From: Acidovorax sp. sic0104
Lineage (GTDB): Bacteria > Pseudomonadota > Gammaproteobacteria > Burkholderiales > Burkholderiaceae_C
Length of the DNA stretch: 64,000 bases
Reading direction: 5' to 3'
Assembly: GCF_019219095.1 (NCBI RefSeq)
Contig: NZ_JAHUWH010000004.1
Coordinates: 1-64,000, forward strand
Shown here: positions 8,753 through 16,702 of the stretch, piece by piece
Numbering within the stretch: position 1 is the stretch's first letter
Layout of the letters: each line of letters opens with the position of its first letter
The notes under the pieces: model-generated
Database searches by the model: none
Told to the model about the DNA's origin: nothing
Seen by the model: the letters and a program-made list of their open reading frames with translations, nothing else
Program-made: the position numbers and the translations under genes

Positions 8753-9421
8753 ATGAAGTCCATCCTCATCATCGGCGCCTCGCGTGGCATCGGCCTGGAG
8801 CTGGTGCGCCAGTACACCGACGCCGGCCGCCGCGTGATCGCAACCGTGCGCGACGGCGCAGGGCGCGAGCGTGTGCAGGACCTGGGCGCCGATGTGCTCA
8901 CCATCGACGTCGCCAACCCCGCCAGCGTGAGCGCGCTGGCCTGGCAGCTCGATGGCGAGAAGATCGACCTGGCCTGGTACGTGGCGGGAGTCATCCGCCG
9001 CCCCAATGCCACCACGCCGCCCACGCAAGAGGACTTCGACGCGGTCATGCACGCCAACGTCCTGGGCGCCATGCAGACCATCCCCCAGGTCGCGCCCCTG
9101 GTGGCCGACACGCGCGGCGTGTTCGCGTTCCTGTCGTCGTCCATGTCGCAGATCGAAGGGGTGCCCGACAGCGGATCGTGGCTGTACCGCACCAGCAAGG
9201 CTGCGCTCAACATGGCCGTGGCCGCGGCGCAGCACGACTATCCCGATGCCACCCTCATCACCATCGACCCCGGCTGGGTACAGACCGACATGGGCGGCGG
9301 CAACGCCCCGCTGACGGTGCAGGACAGCGTGCGCGGCATGCGCAACACCGTGGCAGGCCTGTGCCCGGCCGACAAGGGCCGCCTGCTGCACCACGACGGG
9401 CGCCGCGCCAGCCACTGGTAA
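8753..9421 (+). CDS. Short-chain dehydrogenase/reductase
   Basis: A 222-residue SDR. The dinucleotide-binding GASRGIG lies at residues 8-14, the acidic position DV follows strand 3, and the active site comprises Ser in FLSSSMSQ and YRTSK (Tyr and Lys). NAG is replaced by VAG in the NNAG position (WYVAGVIRR). The substrate is unknown. It lies between the thiolase block and an acyl-CoA dehydrogenase, in the same direction, so it may reduce or oxidise a hydroxyacyl intermediate. The start lies immediately after a 60-bp repeat, which may supply its 5' untranslated leader. Confidence 0.88.
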   Translation: MKSILIIGASRGIGLELVRQYTDAGRRVIATVRDGAGRERVQDLGADVLTIDVANPASVSALAWQLDGEKIDLAWYVAGVIRRPNATTPPTQEDFDAVMHANVLGAMQTIPQVAPLVADTRGVFAFLSSSMSQIEGVPDSGSWLYRTSKAALNMAVAAAQHDYPDATLITIDPGWVQTDMGGGNAPLTVQDSVRGMRNTVAGLCPADKGRLLHHDGRRASHW

Positions 9422-9471
9422 CCCCCCTACCTGCCAACCCATCCATAAACTCAAAGACCCGGAGACACCCC

Positions 9472-10602
9472 ATGCTGTTGACCCAAGACCAGGAAATGAT
9501 TCGCGACGCGGTGCGCGACTTTGCCCAGGAACAGATCTGGCCCCACGCCGCCCGCTGGGACAAGGAGCACCACTTCCCCAAGGATGTGCACCAGGGCCTG
9601 GCCGCCCTCGGCGCCTATGGCATCTGCGTGCCCGAGGAGTTCGGCGGCGCCAACCTCGACTACCTCACGCTCGCGCTGGTGCTCGAAGAGATCGCCGCCG
9701 GCGACGGCGGCACCAGCACCGCCATCAGCGTGACCAACTGCCCCGTCAACGCCATCCTCATGCGCTACGGCAACGCCCAGCAAAAGCGCGACTGGCTCAC
9801 GCCGCTGGCACGCGGCGAGATGCTGGGCGCCTTCTGCCTGACCGAGCCGCATGTGGGGTCCGACGCGTCCGCACTGCGCACCACGGCGGTGAAGCAGGGC
9901 GATGAATACGTGATCAACGGCGTCAAACAGTTCATCACCAGCGGCAAGAACGGCCAGGTGGCCATCGTCATCGCCGTCACCGACAAGGGCGCGGGCAAGA
10001 AGGGCATGAGCGCCTTCCTCGTGCCCACCAGCAGCCCCGGCTATGTCGTCGCGCGGCTCGAAGACAAGCTGGGACAGCATTCCAGCGACACCGCGCAGAT
10101 CAACTTCGACAACTGCCGCATCCCTGCCGAGAACCTCATCGGCGCCGAGGGCGAGGGCTACAAGATCGCCCTGGGCGCGCTCGAAGGCGGCCGCATCGGC
10201 ATCGCCGCCCAAAGCGTGGGCATGGCGCGCAGCGCGTTCGACGCGGCGCTCGCGTATTCCAAAGAGCGCGAGAGCTTCGGCACCGCCATCTTCAACCACC
10301 AGGCCGTGGGCTTTCGGCTGGCCGACTGCGCCACCCAGATCGAGGCCGCCCGCCAGCTCATCTGGCACGCCGCGGCCCTGCGCGACGCCGGCAAGCCCTG
10401 CCTGAAGGAGGCCGCCATGGCCAAGCTCTTTGCCAGCGAGATGGCCGAACGCGTGTGCAGTGCCGCCATCCAGACCCTGGGCGGCTACGGCGTGGTGAAC
10501 GACTTCCCGGTGGAGCGCATCTACCGCGACGTGCGGGTGTGCCAGATCTATGAAGGCACGAGCGACGTGCAGAAGATCATCATTCAGCGCGCGCTGGCAT
10601 AG
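9472..10602 (+). CDS. Acyl-CoA dehydrogenase
   Basis: A 376-residue FAD acyl-CoA dehydrogenase. The flavin segments are FCLTEPHVGSDASALRT and FITSGKNG. Unlike liuA, the base Glu is at the canonical position in the C-terminal YEGTSDVQ (about residue 362), which suggests a short- or branched-chain acyl-CoA substrate rather than isovaleryl-CoA. GGAGA lies 8 bp before the ATG at 9472; the frame extends upstream without credible homology. It ends the first catabolic block and faces the next gene tail to tail with only 16 bp between them. Confidence 0.92.
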   Translation: MLLTQDQEMIRDAVRDFAQEQIWPHAARWDKEHHFPKDVHQGLAALGAYGICVPEEFGGANLDYLTLALVLEEIAAGDGGTSTAISVTNCPVNAILMRYGNAQQKRDWLTPLARGEMLGAFCLTEPHVGSDASALRTTAVKQGDEYVINGVKQFITSGKNGQVAIVIAVTDKGAGKKGMSAFLVPTSSPGYVVARLEDKLGQHSSDTAQINFDNCRIPAENLIGAEGEGYKIALGALEGGRIGIAAQSVGMARSAFDAALAYSKERESFGTAIFNHQAVGFRLADCATQIEAARQLIWHAAALRDAGKPCLKEAAMAKLFASEMAERVCSAAIQTLGGYGVVNDFPVERIYRDVRVCQIYEGTSDVQKIIIQRALA

Positions 10603-10618
10603 GCAGCCTTCGGCGGCT

Positions 10619-11809
10619 TCATCGCGCAGCCTTGCGCAGCTCACGCTCGAGCATGGCCAGGCGCTCGGGCTCGGCATGGTGGCGGGCCACAGGCTGCACG
10701 CCGGCAAACGCCTCCTGCGCTTGCCTGGCGTGCCCTGTCCAGGCCAGCGCCAGGGCATAGTCGCAGGTGCACACGGCCAGTGAAGGCCAGGCGCCGGGTG
10801 CCCTGCGCACCAGGCTCAGGAACTGTTCGCACGCACTGCCCAGGTGCCGCGCCGCATCACCGGCAAGCGCCGGGTCGCGCAGCGCCACCATGCCCCGCAC
10901 CCAGTCGATGAAGGCCTGCCCGTGGGGCGGCAGCAGTTCGGGCTGCAGGGCATCCAGCAGCCGCGTGGCCTCTTCGGAGTGGCCGGCGCGGGCCTCGCCC
11001 AGCGCCAGGTCCATCTGCAGCGTGGGCTCGCCAGGGCGTTGCGCCAGCAGTTCGCGCAGGCGTGCGATGAACCCTGCGTGGTCGCCGGTGGCCAGGGGCA
11101 GGGTGTAGGTGCGCGCCAGGAACTCGGTGTCGTCCGCAGGCCGCAGAGGGTGGACGCGCAGCCGCAAGGTGGCCGCCTCGGCGCCGTCGGTGCGCGCTTC
11201 GAACCAGGCCACGCGCACGGCCGCGTCCCAGGCCGGCTGCACGAGAAACTTGTGCCGCTGCGCAGCGCGGGCCAATTGCTCCGCCAGCGAGCGCAGGCGC
11301 TGCTGGTCTCCCGTGGCGTGTGCATGCAGCACATCCTGGTACATGCGCTGGAACCGGTGCATGTAGGCAAACAGCGCAAAGGGCACCAGCAGCACCGCGA
11401 CCAGCCCGCCCACCACCCACGGGCCCCAGTCGAGCCACACCGCCAGCGCGACCAGGGCAGCACAGGCCAGCAGCCATCCACGGTTGTTGCGCAGCAGCTG
11501 GCGCAAGGTCGTCCAGGCGCCCGGGCTCTCCAGGTTTTCGATCTGGTCGCGTGCGAGCTGGCGCAGGGCTTTCACGTCCAGCGGTCCCAGCACGTCGTCC
11601 AGCATCTCGGTCATCGCCCGCGCATGCAGGCTGGACGTGTGCAGCCGGACGTGGGTGAGGGGCGGCTGTTGCGCTGCGATCGCCTGCAAGGCTTCTTCGG
11701 CCGTGGCGGCGTGGACGAATCCTTCGGTGGGCTGCCCGCTGGCGTCCTGGGCCTGGTACAGCCAACGGGGTTTGTGGCTTGGTGGGTGTTCGTTTGGGGC
11801 TGTGTTCAA
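10619..11809 (-). CDS. Uncharacterised membrane protein with TPR-like C-terminal region
   Basis: I do not recognise this protein as a named family. From a TTG at 11809 it is 396 residues. Residues about 15-55 (WLYQAQDASGQPTEGFVHAA...AEEAL) resemble the small N-terminal domain of type II secretion GspF/PilC proteins. Two adjacent hydrophobic helices near 105-150 (LLACAALVALAVWLDW and GGLVAVLLVPFALFAYM) form a membrane hairpin. The rest is helical with Ala/Leu/Arg-rich repeats like tetratricopeptides. The start is uncertain, since the open frame extends to 11941 and there is no ATG before the conserved part. It lies tail to tail with the acyl-CoA dehydrogenase. Confidence 0.65.
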   Translation of the reverse strand: MNTAPNEHPPSHKPRWLYQAQDASGQPTEGFVHAATAEEALQAIAAQQPPLTHVRLHTSSLHARAMTEMLDDVLGPLDVKALRQLARDQIENLESPGAWTTLRQLLRNNRGWLLACAALVALAVWLDWGPWVVGGLVAVLLVPFALFAYMHRFQRMYQDVLHAHATGDQQRLRSLAEQLARAAQRHKFLVQPAWDAAVRVAWFEARTDGAEAATLRLRVHPLRPADDTEFLARTYTLPLATGDHAGFIARLRELLAQRPGEPTLQMDLALGEARAGHSEEATRLLDALQPELLPPHGQAFIDWVRGMVALRDPALAGDAARHLGSACEQFLSLVRRAPGAWPSLAVCTCDYALALAWTGHARQAQEAFAGVQPVARHHAEPERLAMLERELRKAAR

Positions 11810-11999
11810 CGCGCGGCTCCGTCTGCGCCGACATGGCGACTCGTGCGGGGCCTCACTGTGCAGGAATTGCGACCGCGCACCGCCGTTGTCCGGACAGCCG
11901 GACTGCCGTGCTGGATTGCCGGTGCCAGGGATCCTCTGCACGAATCATCGCGCTCGACCATGGGCTATCGCGGTTCCTGCGTTTGCAGGAATTCATTGG

Positions 12000-12061
12000 A
12001 TTGCTATCAAAAGTGAAGCTATCGGCGCTTTCTGCTAAAGGGCTGAAGGCTGTTTTTGCCG
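12000..12061. repeat. Interspersed 60-bp repeat, copy 2 (overlaps the kinase stop codon)
   Basis: TTGCTATCAAAAGTGAAGCT, CGGCGCTTTCTGCTAAAGGGC and a GGCTGTTTTTGCC tail match the family order. The repeat includes the stop codon (12035-12037) and the last codons of the histidine kinase on the minus strand. Confidence 0.8.
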
Positions 12062-14596
12062 ATTTTCGCTGCGCTCCAGCCACCGTGCGAGCACCGCGTG
12101 CAGCTCTGCGGGGTTCACCGGCTTGCGCAGCACCAGGTAGCCCTCGTCCTCGGCCTCCCGCAGGGCGGGGGCCTCGAACTCGCCGCTGACCATGGCGCCA
12201 CGCGCGGCGGGGTGACGTGCCAGCAGCGAGCGCAGCACGTCAAAGCCGCTATCGCCTGTGCGCAGCCGCTGGTCGCAGAAGATGGCGTCCGGCTCGAAGC
12301 CGTCGTCGAGCCAGGCATGGGCTTCGGCCGCCGTGGTCGCGTACGCAGCGGTCACGCCCCACGCATCGAGCATGGCGCGCCAGGCCTTGAGCACCTGCCG
12401 GTCGTCGTCCAGCACCAGGCAGCGGCCCTGCAGCGTGTGGACTGCGGTTGCGTCCGGATGCGCGGCAGCAGGGGTGGATGGCCCGGCCGCTGCCGCGGCA
12501 GCCTGGGCCGGCAGCCGCAGCCAGAAGCGCGAGCCCCGGCCCGTGCGCGACTGCAGGCCGTAGGTGGCGCCCATCTGCTCGGCGCAGCGGGCCACCACAG
12601 CCAGACCCAGGCCGTGGCCGGCGTCGCCCATGCGGCCCGCCTGGTCTGCCCCCCTGTCGCCCCGGTAGTAGGGGTTGAAGACCTGGTCCTGGTCCGCGGC
12701 CGCGATGCCGATGCCGGTGTCCCGCACCTCCACCAGCCAGTCGTCCCCGCGCGAACGAACGCTCACCAGGACCTTGCCTTGCGGCGTGTAGCGGATCGCG
12801 TTCTGCACCAGATTCACCAGCGCCTGGCGCAGCAGTACCGGCTCGGCCCACACGGTGGCGCCGACGCGCGGCAGCCGCAACCGCAGGGCCAGGCCGTTCA
12901 TGCTGGCCTGTTCACGGAACAGGCGCACCACGTCGGCGAGCAGCGCATTCAGATCGACCGCGCCCTTCGCGCCCAGCGGCTGGCCCGACTCCAGGCGCGA
13001 GAGGTCCAGCAGCGCGTTGAACAGCTGATTCATGGCCTGCATGCTGTTGCACAGGTCGGCCAGCAAGGGCCGCAGGACCGGGTCGCTGTTGCGCAGGCCG
13101 ATGGCCTCGACCATCAGCGACATGGCATGGACAGGCTGGCGCAGATCGTGGCTGGCGGTTGCAAGGAACAGGTTCTTTTCGGCCAGCGCGTCCTCGGCCA
13201 GGCGACGGGCCGCGGCCAGCGCCTGGTTGGATGCGCGGGTGCGCCTGTATTGCCGGAAACTCGCGCCGGCCGCCAGCAAGGCCAGCGCCACCGCGGCGGC
13301 CAGTCCGATCTGCTGCATGCGCCGTACGCGCAACTCGGCATCCTGGACGCGGTTCGCCTGCGCGAGCTGCTCGATCTGGCGCTGCCGCTCTGCGCTGTCG
13401 AAACGCTCCTGCAGCGCCGCCACGGCCTGGTCGCGCTCGGTGTGGAACAGGTCCTTGGCCAGCGCCTGCTGCTTGCGTGTGGTCTCGATGGCTTCCCGGT
13501 ACAGGCCGGCTTGCTCGTACATGCGCGACAGCTCGCCCAGGAGCTGCTCTTGCAGCGGCTGGGAGCCTGCCCCCTGCGCGAACCGGATGCCGGCTTCCAC
13601 CTCGTGCACGCCCGCTGCGACCCTGCCCTGGCCCATGAGCGCGAAGCCGAGGTTGGCCTGCGCCAGCGCGGCCCCGTTCAGCTCGTGCGCGTCGCGATAG
13701 GCGGCCAGGGCCTCGCGCATCACGGGCTCGGCCTCGGCGTAGGCCTTGCGCTGCAGCAGGACATCGCCCAGGTTGTTCAGTGCCGTGGCCCTGAGCCCGG
13801 TGAGCCCGCCCGCCCGGGCGATCTGCAGGGCCTGCCGGTACGCGGCGACGGCGGTGTCAAGGTTGCCCTGCACGTTCTCCACATTGCCACGGTGCAGGTG
13901 CAGCCAGCCCAGCGCCTGGCGGGCGTCCAGGCGCTCGGCCAGCGGCAGCGTCTCGCGGATCGTCTGCAGCGCCCGGTCAGGGTTCTTCATGTCGAAGTGC
14001 AGCAGTTCCAGGTGGGTGCGCGAGCGCAGTTCGGCGGTGGCCGCCTGGCGCGGCAGCGTGCGTGACAGCTCCAGGCTGCGCAGCACGTGGGTCATGGCCT
14101 CTTCGAACTGGCCGTTGCCGCTATGCAGCGCGCCCAGCGTCAGGTGGTAGAGCCAGCGCACCCAGAGGTCGGGGGTCTGCTCGGCAGCGGCTGCCTCGCG
14201 CGCCAGGGCGTCCAGCCCGGCGCGCGTCTTTCCTGCGACGGCCAGTTGCCGTGCCTCGAAACAGGTAGCCAGCACCTGGGCCGAAACGTCGTTCCGCGCG
14301 GCCGCCAGGTCCTTCAGCTGCGCAATGGCCTGCGCCACCACCGGAGCTTGCCCTGTCTCGAAGGCGGCGTCCGTCAGCGCCGCCAGGTAGGTACGCCGGG
14401 TATCTGCATCGGCCGCGTTGGCAAAGCGCGGCGCCGATGCCTGCAGGGCCTGCAAGGCCTCGGCGCTGTTGCGCTGCGACAGGGTCTGCAGCCGGTCGAG
14501 CTCCGCCAGGTCCGGGAGCGGGGCCTGGGCACCTGCGGGCAGGGCCACCCGCAGGCACATGGCACTGGCCAGCAGCAGGGACCGCACCCGGTGCAT
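12035..14596 (-). CDS. TPR-containing hybrid sensor histidine kinase
   Basis: An 853-residue membrane kinase. It has an N-terminal signal-like segment (LLLASAMCLRVALPAGAQA, residues 6-24) and a long array of tetratricopeptide repeats to about 390 (for example ALNNLGDVLLQRKAYAEAEP), then a coiled region. One membrane helix near 435 (GLAAAVALALLAAGASF) follows. The HisKA domain has SHDLRQPVHAMS (phospho-His near 482), then HATPase (LVNLVQNAIRYTPQGK, DTGIGIA, GHGLGLAVV) and a C-terminal receiver (VLDDDRQVLKAW, phospho-Asp in FCDQRLRTGDSG near 775). The periplasmic TPR region is probably the sensor. The ATG shares one base with the response regulator stop (TGATG), so the two are coupled. The extreme C-terminus is encoded by a 60-bp repeat. 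Confidence 0.9.
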   Translation of the reverse strand: MHRVRSLLLASAMCLRVALPAGAQAPLPDLAELDRLQTLSQRNSAEALQALQASAPRFANAADADTRRTYLAALTDAAFETGQAPVVAQAIAQLKDLAAARNDVSAQVLATCFEARQLAVAGKTRAGLDALAREAAAAEQTPDLWVRWLYHLTLGALHSGNGQFEEAMTHVLRSLELSRTLPRQAATAELRSRTHLELLHFDMKNPDRALQTIRETLPLAERLDARQALGWLHLHRGNVENVQGNLDTAVAAYRQALQIARAGGLTGLRATALNNLGDVLLQRKAYAEAEPVMREALAAYRDAHELNGAALAQANLGFALMGQGRVAAGVHEVEAGIRFAQGAGSQPLQEQLLGELSRMYEQAGLYREAIETTRKQQALAKDLFHTERDQAVAALQERFDSAERQRQIEQLAQANRVQDAELRVRRMQQIGLAAAVALALLAAGASFRQYRRTRASNQALAAARRLAEDALAEKNLFLATASHDLRQPVHAMSLMVEAIGLRNSDPVLRPLLADLCNSMQAMNQLFNALLDLSRLESGQPLGAKGAVDLNALLADVVRLFREQASMNGLALRLRLPRVGATVWAEPVLLRQALVNLVQNAIRYTPQGKVLVSVRSRGDDWLVEVRDTGIGIAAADQDQVFNPYYRGDRGADQAGRMGDAGHGLGLAVVARCAEQMGATYGLQSRTGRGSRFWLRLPAQAAAAAAGPSTPAAAHPDATAVHTLQGRCLVLDDDRQVLKAWRAMLDAWGVTAAYATTAAEAHAWLDDGFEPDAIFCDQRLRTGDSGFDVLRSLLARHPAARGAMVSGEFEAPALREAEDEGYLVLRKPVNPAELHAVLARWLERSENRQKQPSAL

Positions 14597-15246
14597 CAGG
14601 GCAGCTCCAGCCGCCGCCCGCGCAGCAGGGTGATGGCCTCTATCCGCGTGCGCACGCTCAGCCGCTCCAGGATGCCTGTCACATGCTCCTTGACGGTGCT
14701 CTCTGCAATGTCCAATTGCGACGCAATGCGCTTGTTGGGCAGGCCCTGCAGCACCAGCGCAAGGATCTGGCCCTGGCGCACCGACAGCCCCAGTTCGGCG
14801 GGCGTCACCGACAGTTCGCGGCTGCGCGGGGGCTCGACCCCGGGCAAGGCCGGCTCGAACCATGTCTGCCCGCCCAGCAGGGCTTCCACAGCCAGGCCGA
14901 ACGTGTCAGGCGCTGACTTCTTGTGGATGAAACCCTGCGCGCCTGCCCGCCGGGCCTTGTGCATCACAGAGGGGTCATCGTCGCCGCTGATCACGGCGAT
15001 GGGGGTGTCGGGGCAGTCGAGGCGCACCTGGGCGATCAGTTCCAGCGCCGCTCCCTCTGCCAGCCAGAAATCGATGAGCACGATGGCCGGCGTACCCCGC
15101 ACCCCGACCCCGTTGAAAAAATCCTGCGCGCGGCCTGCCACGACCACGTCCATTTGCGGCAGGCGAGCACGCAGGAACTCGGCCATGCCGTGGGCCACCA
15201 GCGGGTGATCGTCCAGGATGAGCGCGTAGGGGGATGTCGGGGCCAT
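14596..15246 (-). CDS. NarL/LuxR-type response regulator
   Basis: A 216-residue response regulator. The receiver has acidic DDHPLVAHGM at its start, phospho-Asp in LIDFWLAEG (about residue 58) and the conserved Lys in FIHKK. The C-terminal LuxR-type helix-turn-helix reads LALVLQGLPNKRIASQL followed by IAESTVKEHVTGIL. The start is the ATG at 15246; an upstream extension is not conserved. It is the first gene of the pair and is coupled to the hybrid kinase. The inverted repeat at 15371-15392, between this gene and the divergent lipoprotein, is a candidate binding site for it. Confidence 0.9.
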   Translation of the reverse strand: MAPTSPYALILDDHPLVAHGMAEFLRARLPQMDVVVAGRAQDFFNGVGVRGTPAIVLIDFWLAEGAALELIAQVRLDCPDTPIAVISGDDDPSVMHKARRAGAQGFIHKKSAPDTFGLAVEALLGGQTWFEPALPGVEPPRSRELSVTPAELGLSVRQGQILALVLQGLPNKRIASQLDIAESTVKEHVTGILERLSVRTRIEAITLLRGRRLELP

Positions 15247-15370
15247 GTGGTGGGCGGAGGGTGGACGGGGCTGCTGCAGCCTGCGGTTGGCAGTGGGGCA
15301 GGGCAAGTGCACCGCCAAGGCATGCCAATCGGCAAATTCTGCCAAGTGTTGGGCAGGACGGATGGCACGC

Positions 15371-15392
15371 AAACCCTACCAGCGTAGGGTTT
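15371..15392. promoter_or_regulatory. Inverted repeat AAACCCTAC-N4-GTAGGGTTT, candidate response-regulator operator
   Basis: Perfect 9-base arms with a 4-base spacer lie in the divergent region, 62 bp before the lipoprotein ATG and 125 bp before the response-regulator ATG. No T-run follows, so it is unlikely to be a terminator. A closely related copy (AACCCCAC-N4-GTAGGGTT) lies at 17949-17968 before the CsgG-like gene. Confidence 0.6.
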
Positions 15393-15453
15393 CGCGGCCC
15401 ATGGCGAGGTGCGCAGAATCCGCCCTTCATTCACGATCACGAGGTTTTCTTTC

Positions 15454-16533
15454 ATGGCACGACACGCAAGCGCAGCGGGTGTTCCGCGCACCGGCCCATC
15501 CGTACGGCAAGCCTTCCGCTGGGCACCCTTGGGCCTCGCGGCCGCCTTGCTGGCGGGCTGTGGCGGCGGTGACGACGACAACAACCAGGGCACGCCCCCG
15601 CCCATTGGCGGCGCCTTCAGCATCGGCGGCACGGTGGTGGGCCTGGGCGCCGGAAAGACGCTGACGCTGCAGAACACCGGCAAGGATGACCTGACGCTGA
15701 ACGCCAACGGCAGCTTCGTCTTCGTGACCCGCCTGGACAGCGGCATCGCCTATGCCGTCACGGTCAAGACCCAGCCCGCAGGGCAGCGCTGCACGGTGAC
15801 CGACGGCACAGGCACGACCACGGCCAATGTCACTGGCGTGCAGGTGCGGTGCGAGAACCTGGCGGCCGCGACCTACACCGTGGGCGGGTCGGTGTCGGGC
15901 CTGGCAGGCGGCACCGTGGTGCTGCAGAACAAGGGTGGCGACGACCTGTCGGTGTCCAGCAACGGCGGCTTCACGTTCGGCACCGCGCTCTCGGGTGGGG
16001 CGGCCTACGCGGTGACTGTGCGCACCCAGCCATCCGGCCAGAGCTGCACCGTGCGCAACGGCGCGGGAAGCGTGGGTTCCGCGAACGTGGGCTCGGTGGA
16101 GGTGGCGTGCGGTACGGCGGCGGTCTTGCCCGAAGGTGACTGGAAGCAGGAGCTGTGTGTGGCCGTGCGGCCCGGCGCCTGGGGCCGCTCGCTGTGGCGC
16201 ATCACGCGCCAGGGCGACAGCCGGGTGACGGCACAGACCGGCGTGGCCACCTACGGCGACGCCAGCTGCACGGGGGCGGGCACGGTGGCGGGCCCCTTGA
16301 CCGACGTGGGCAACGTGGCGTTCGACCGCACCGGCAGCACGGCCGCACTGACCGCGTTCTGGGGGCTGTGGACCCAGCCTTCCGGCATGACGTCGCGCGC
16401 CGTCTGGGCGCGCAAGGGGAGCCGGCTGTGCATCTTCGGCGACCAGGTTCCCACCGCTTTCCCGACGCCTGCCAGCGTGGAGAGCTACGCCGACACCGTC
16501 ATCCCCAACAGGTTCTGCTACACGCAGAACTGA
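15454..16533 (+). CDS. Lipoprotein with two tandem about 75-residue repeats
   Basis: A 359-residue predicted lipoprotein: a charged n-region, a hydrophobic stretch, then the lipobox LLAGC (Cys36), followed by a GGGDDDNN linker. Residues about 48-127 and 130-208 are two homologous repeats. Each begins with the pattern [FY]xxGGxVxGLxxGxxxxLQNxGxDDL, continues with an aromatic/Ala-Tyr-Ala-Val-Thr-Val segment, and ends with one Cys in QxCTV and one in V.C. The last 145 residues (after EGDWKQELCVAVRPGAW) are unrelated and Cys-containing. It is probably a surface or outer-membrane lipoprotein of unknown function. Its promoter region is shared with the two-component genes. Confidence 0.88.
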   Translation: MARHASAAGVPRTGPSVRQAFRWAPLGLAAALLAGCGGGDDDNNQGTPPPIGGAFSIGGTVVGLGAGKTLTLQNTGKDDLTLNANGSFVFVTRLDSGIAYAVTVKTQPAGQRCTVTDGTGTTTANVTGVQVRCENLAAATYTVGGSVSGLAGGTVVLQNKGGDDLSVSSNGGFTFGTALSGGAAYAVTVRTQPSGQSCTVRNGAGSVGSANVGSVEVACGTAAVLPEGDWKQELCVAVRPGAWGRSLWRITRQGDSRVTAQTGVATYGDASCTGAGTVAGPLTDVGNVAFDRTGSTAALTAFWGLWTQPSGMTSRAVWARKGSRLCIFGDQVPTAFPTPASVESYADTVIPNRFCYTQN

Positions 16534-16614
16534 CGGACAGGCCAGCGGCTGCAAACCGCTGGCGAGCGGCCGCAAAAGGCCTGGAAACAGGCCTGCATGC
16601 CCGCACCAAACGAC

Positions 16615-16647
16615 AAAGCCCCGGAGCGCCAGGCCCCGGGGCTTTTC
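16615..16647. terminator. Bidirectional terminator between lipoprotein and CsgG-like genes
   Basis: AAAGCCCCGG (16615-16624) pairs with CCGGGGCTTTT (16636-16646) across a short loop. The A-run before and T-run after the stem serve both strands, as expected between convergent genes. Confidence 0.85.
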
Positions 16648-16702
16648 ATTGGTTCGCCCGGCATCGGACGCGCCGGTTCCGCGAGGGTCCCAGCGCGGCG
16701 CG

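Noticed and set aside
15371-15392. Inverted repeat considered as a terminator
   Set aside because: No T-run on either side and it lies between divergent genes, not after one.
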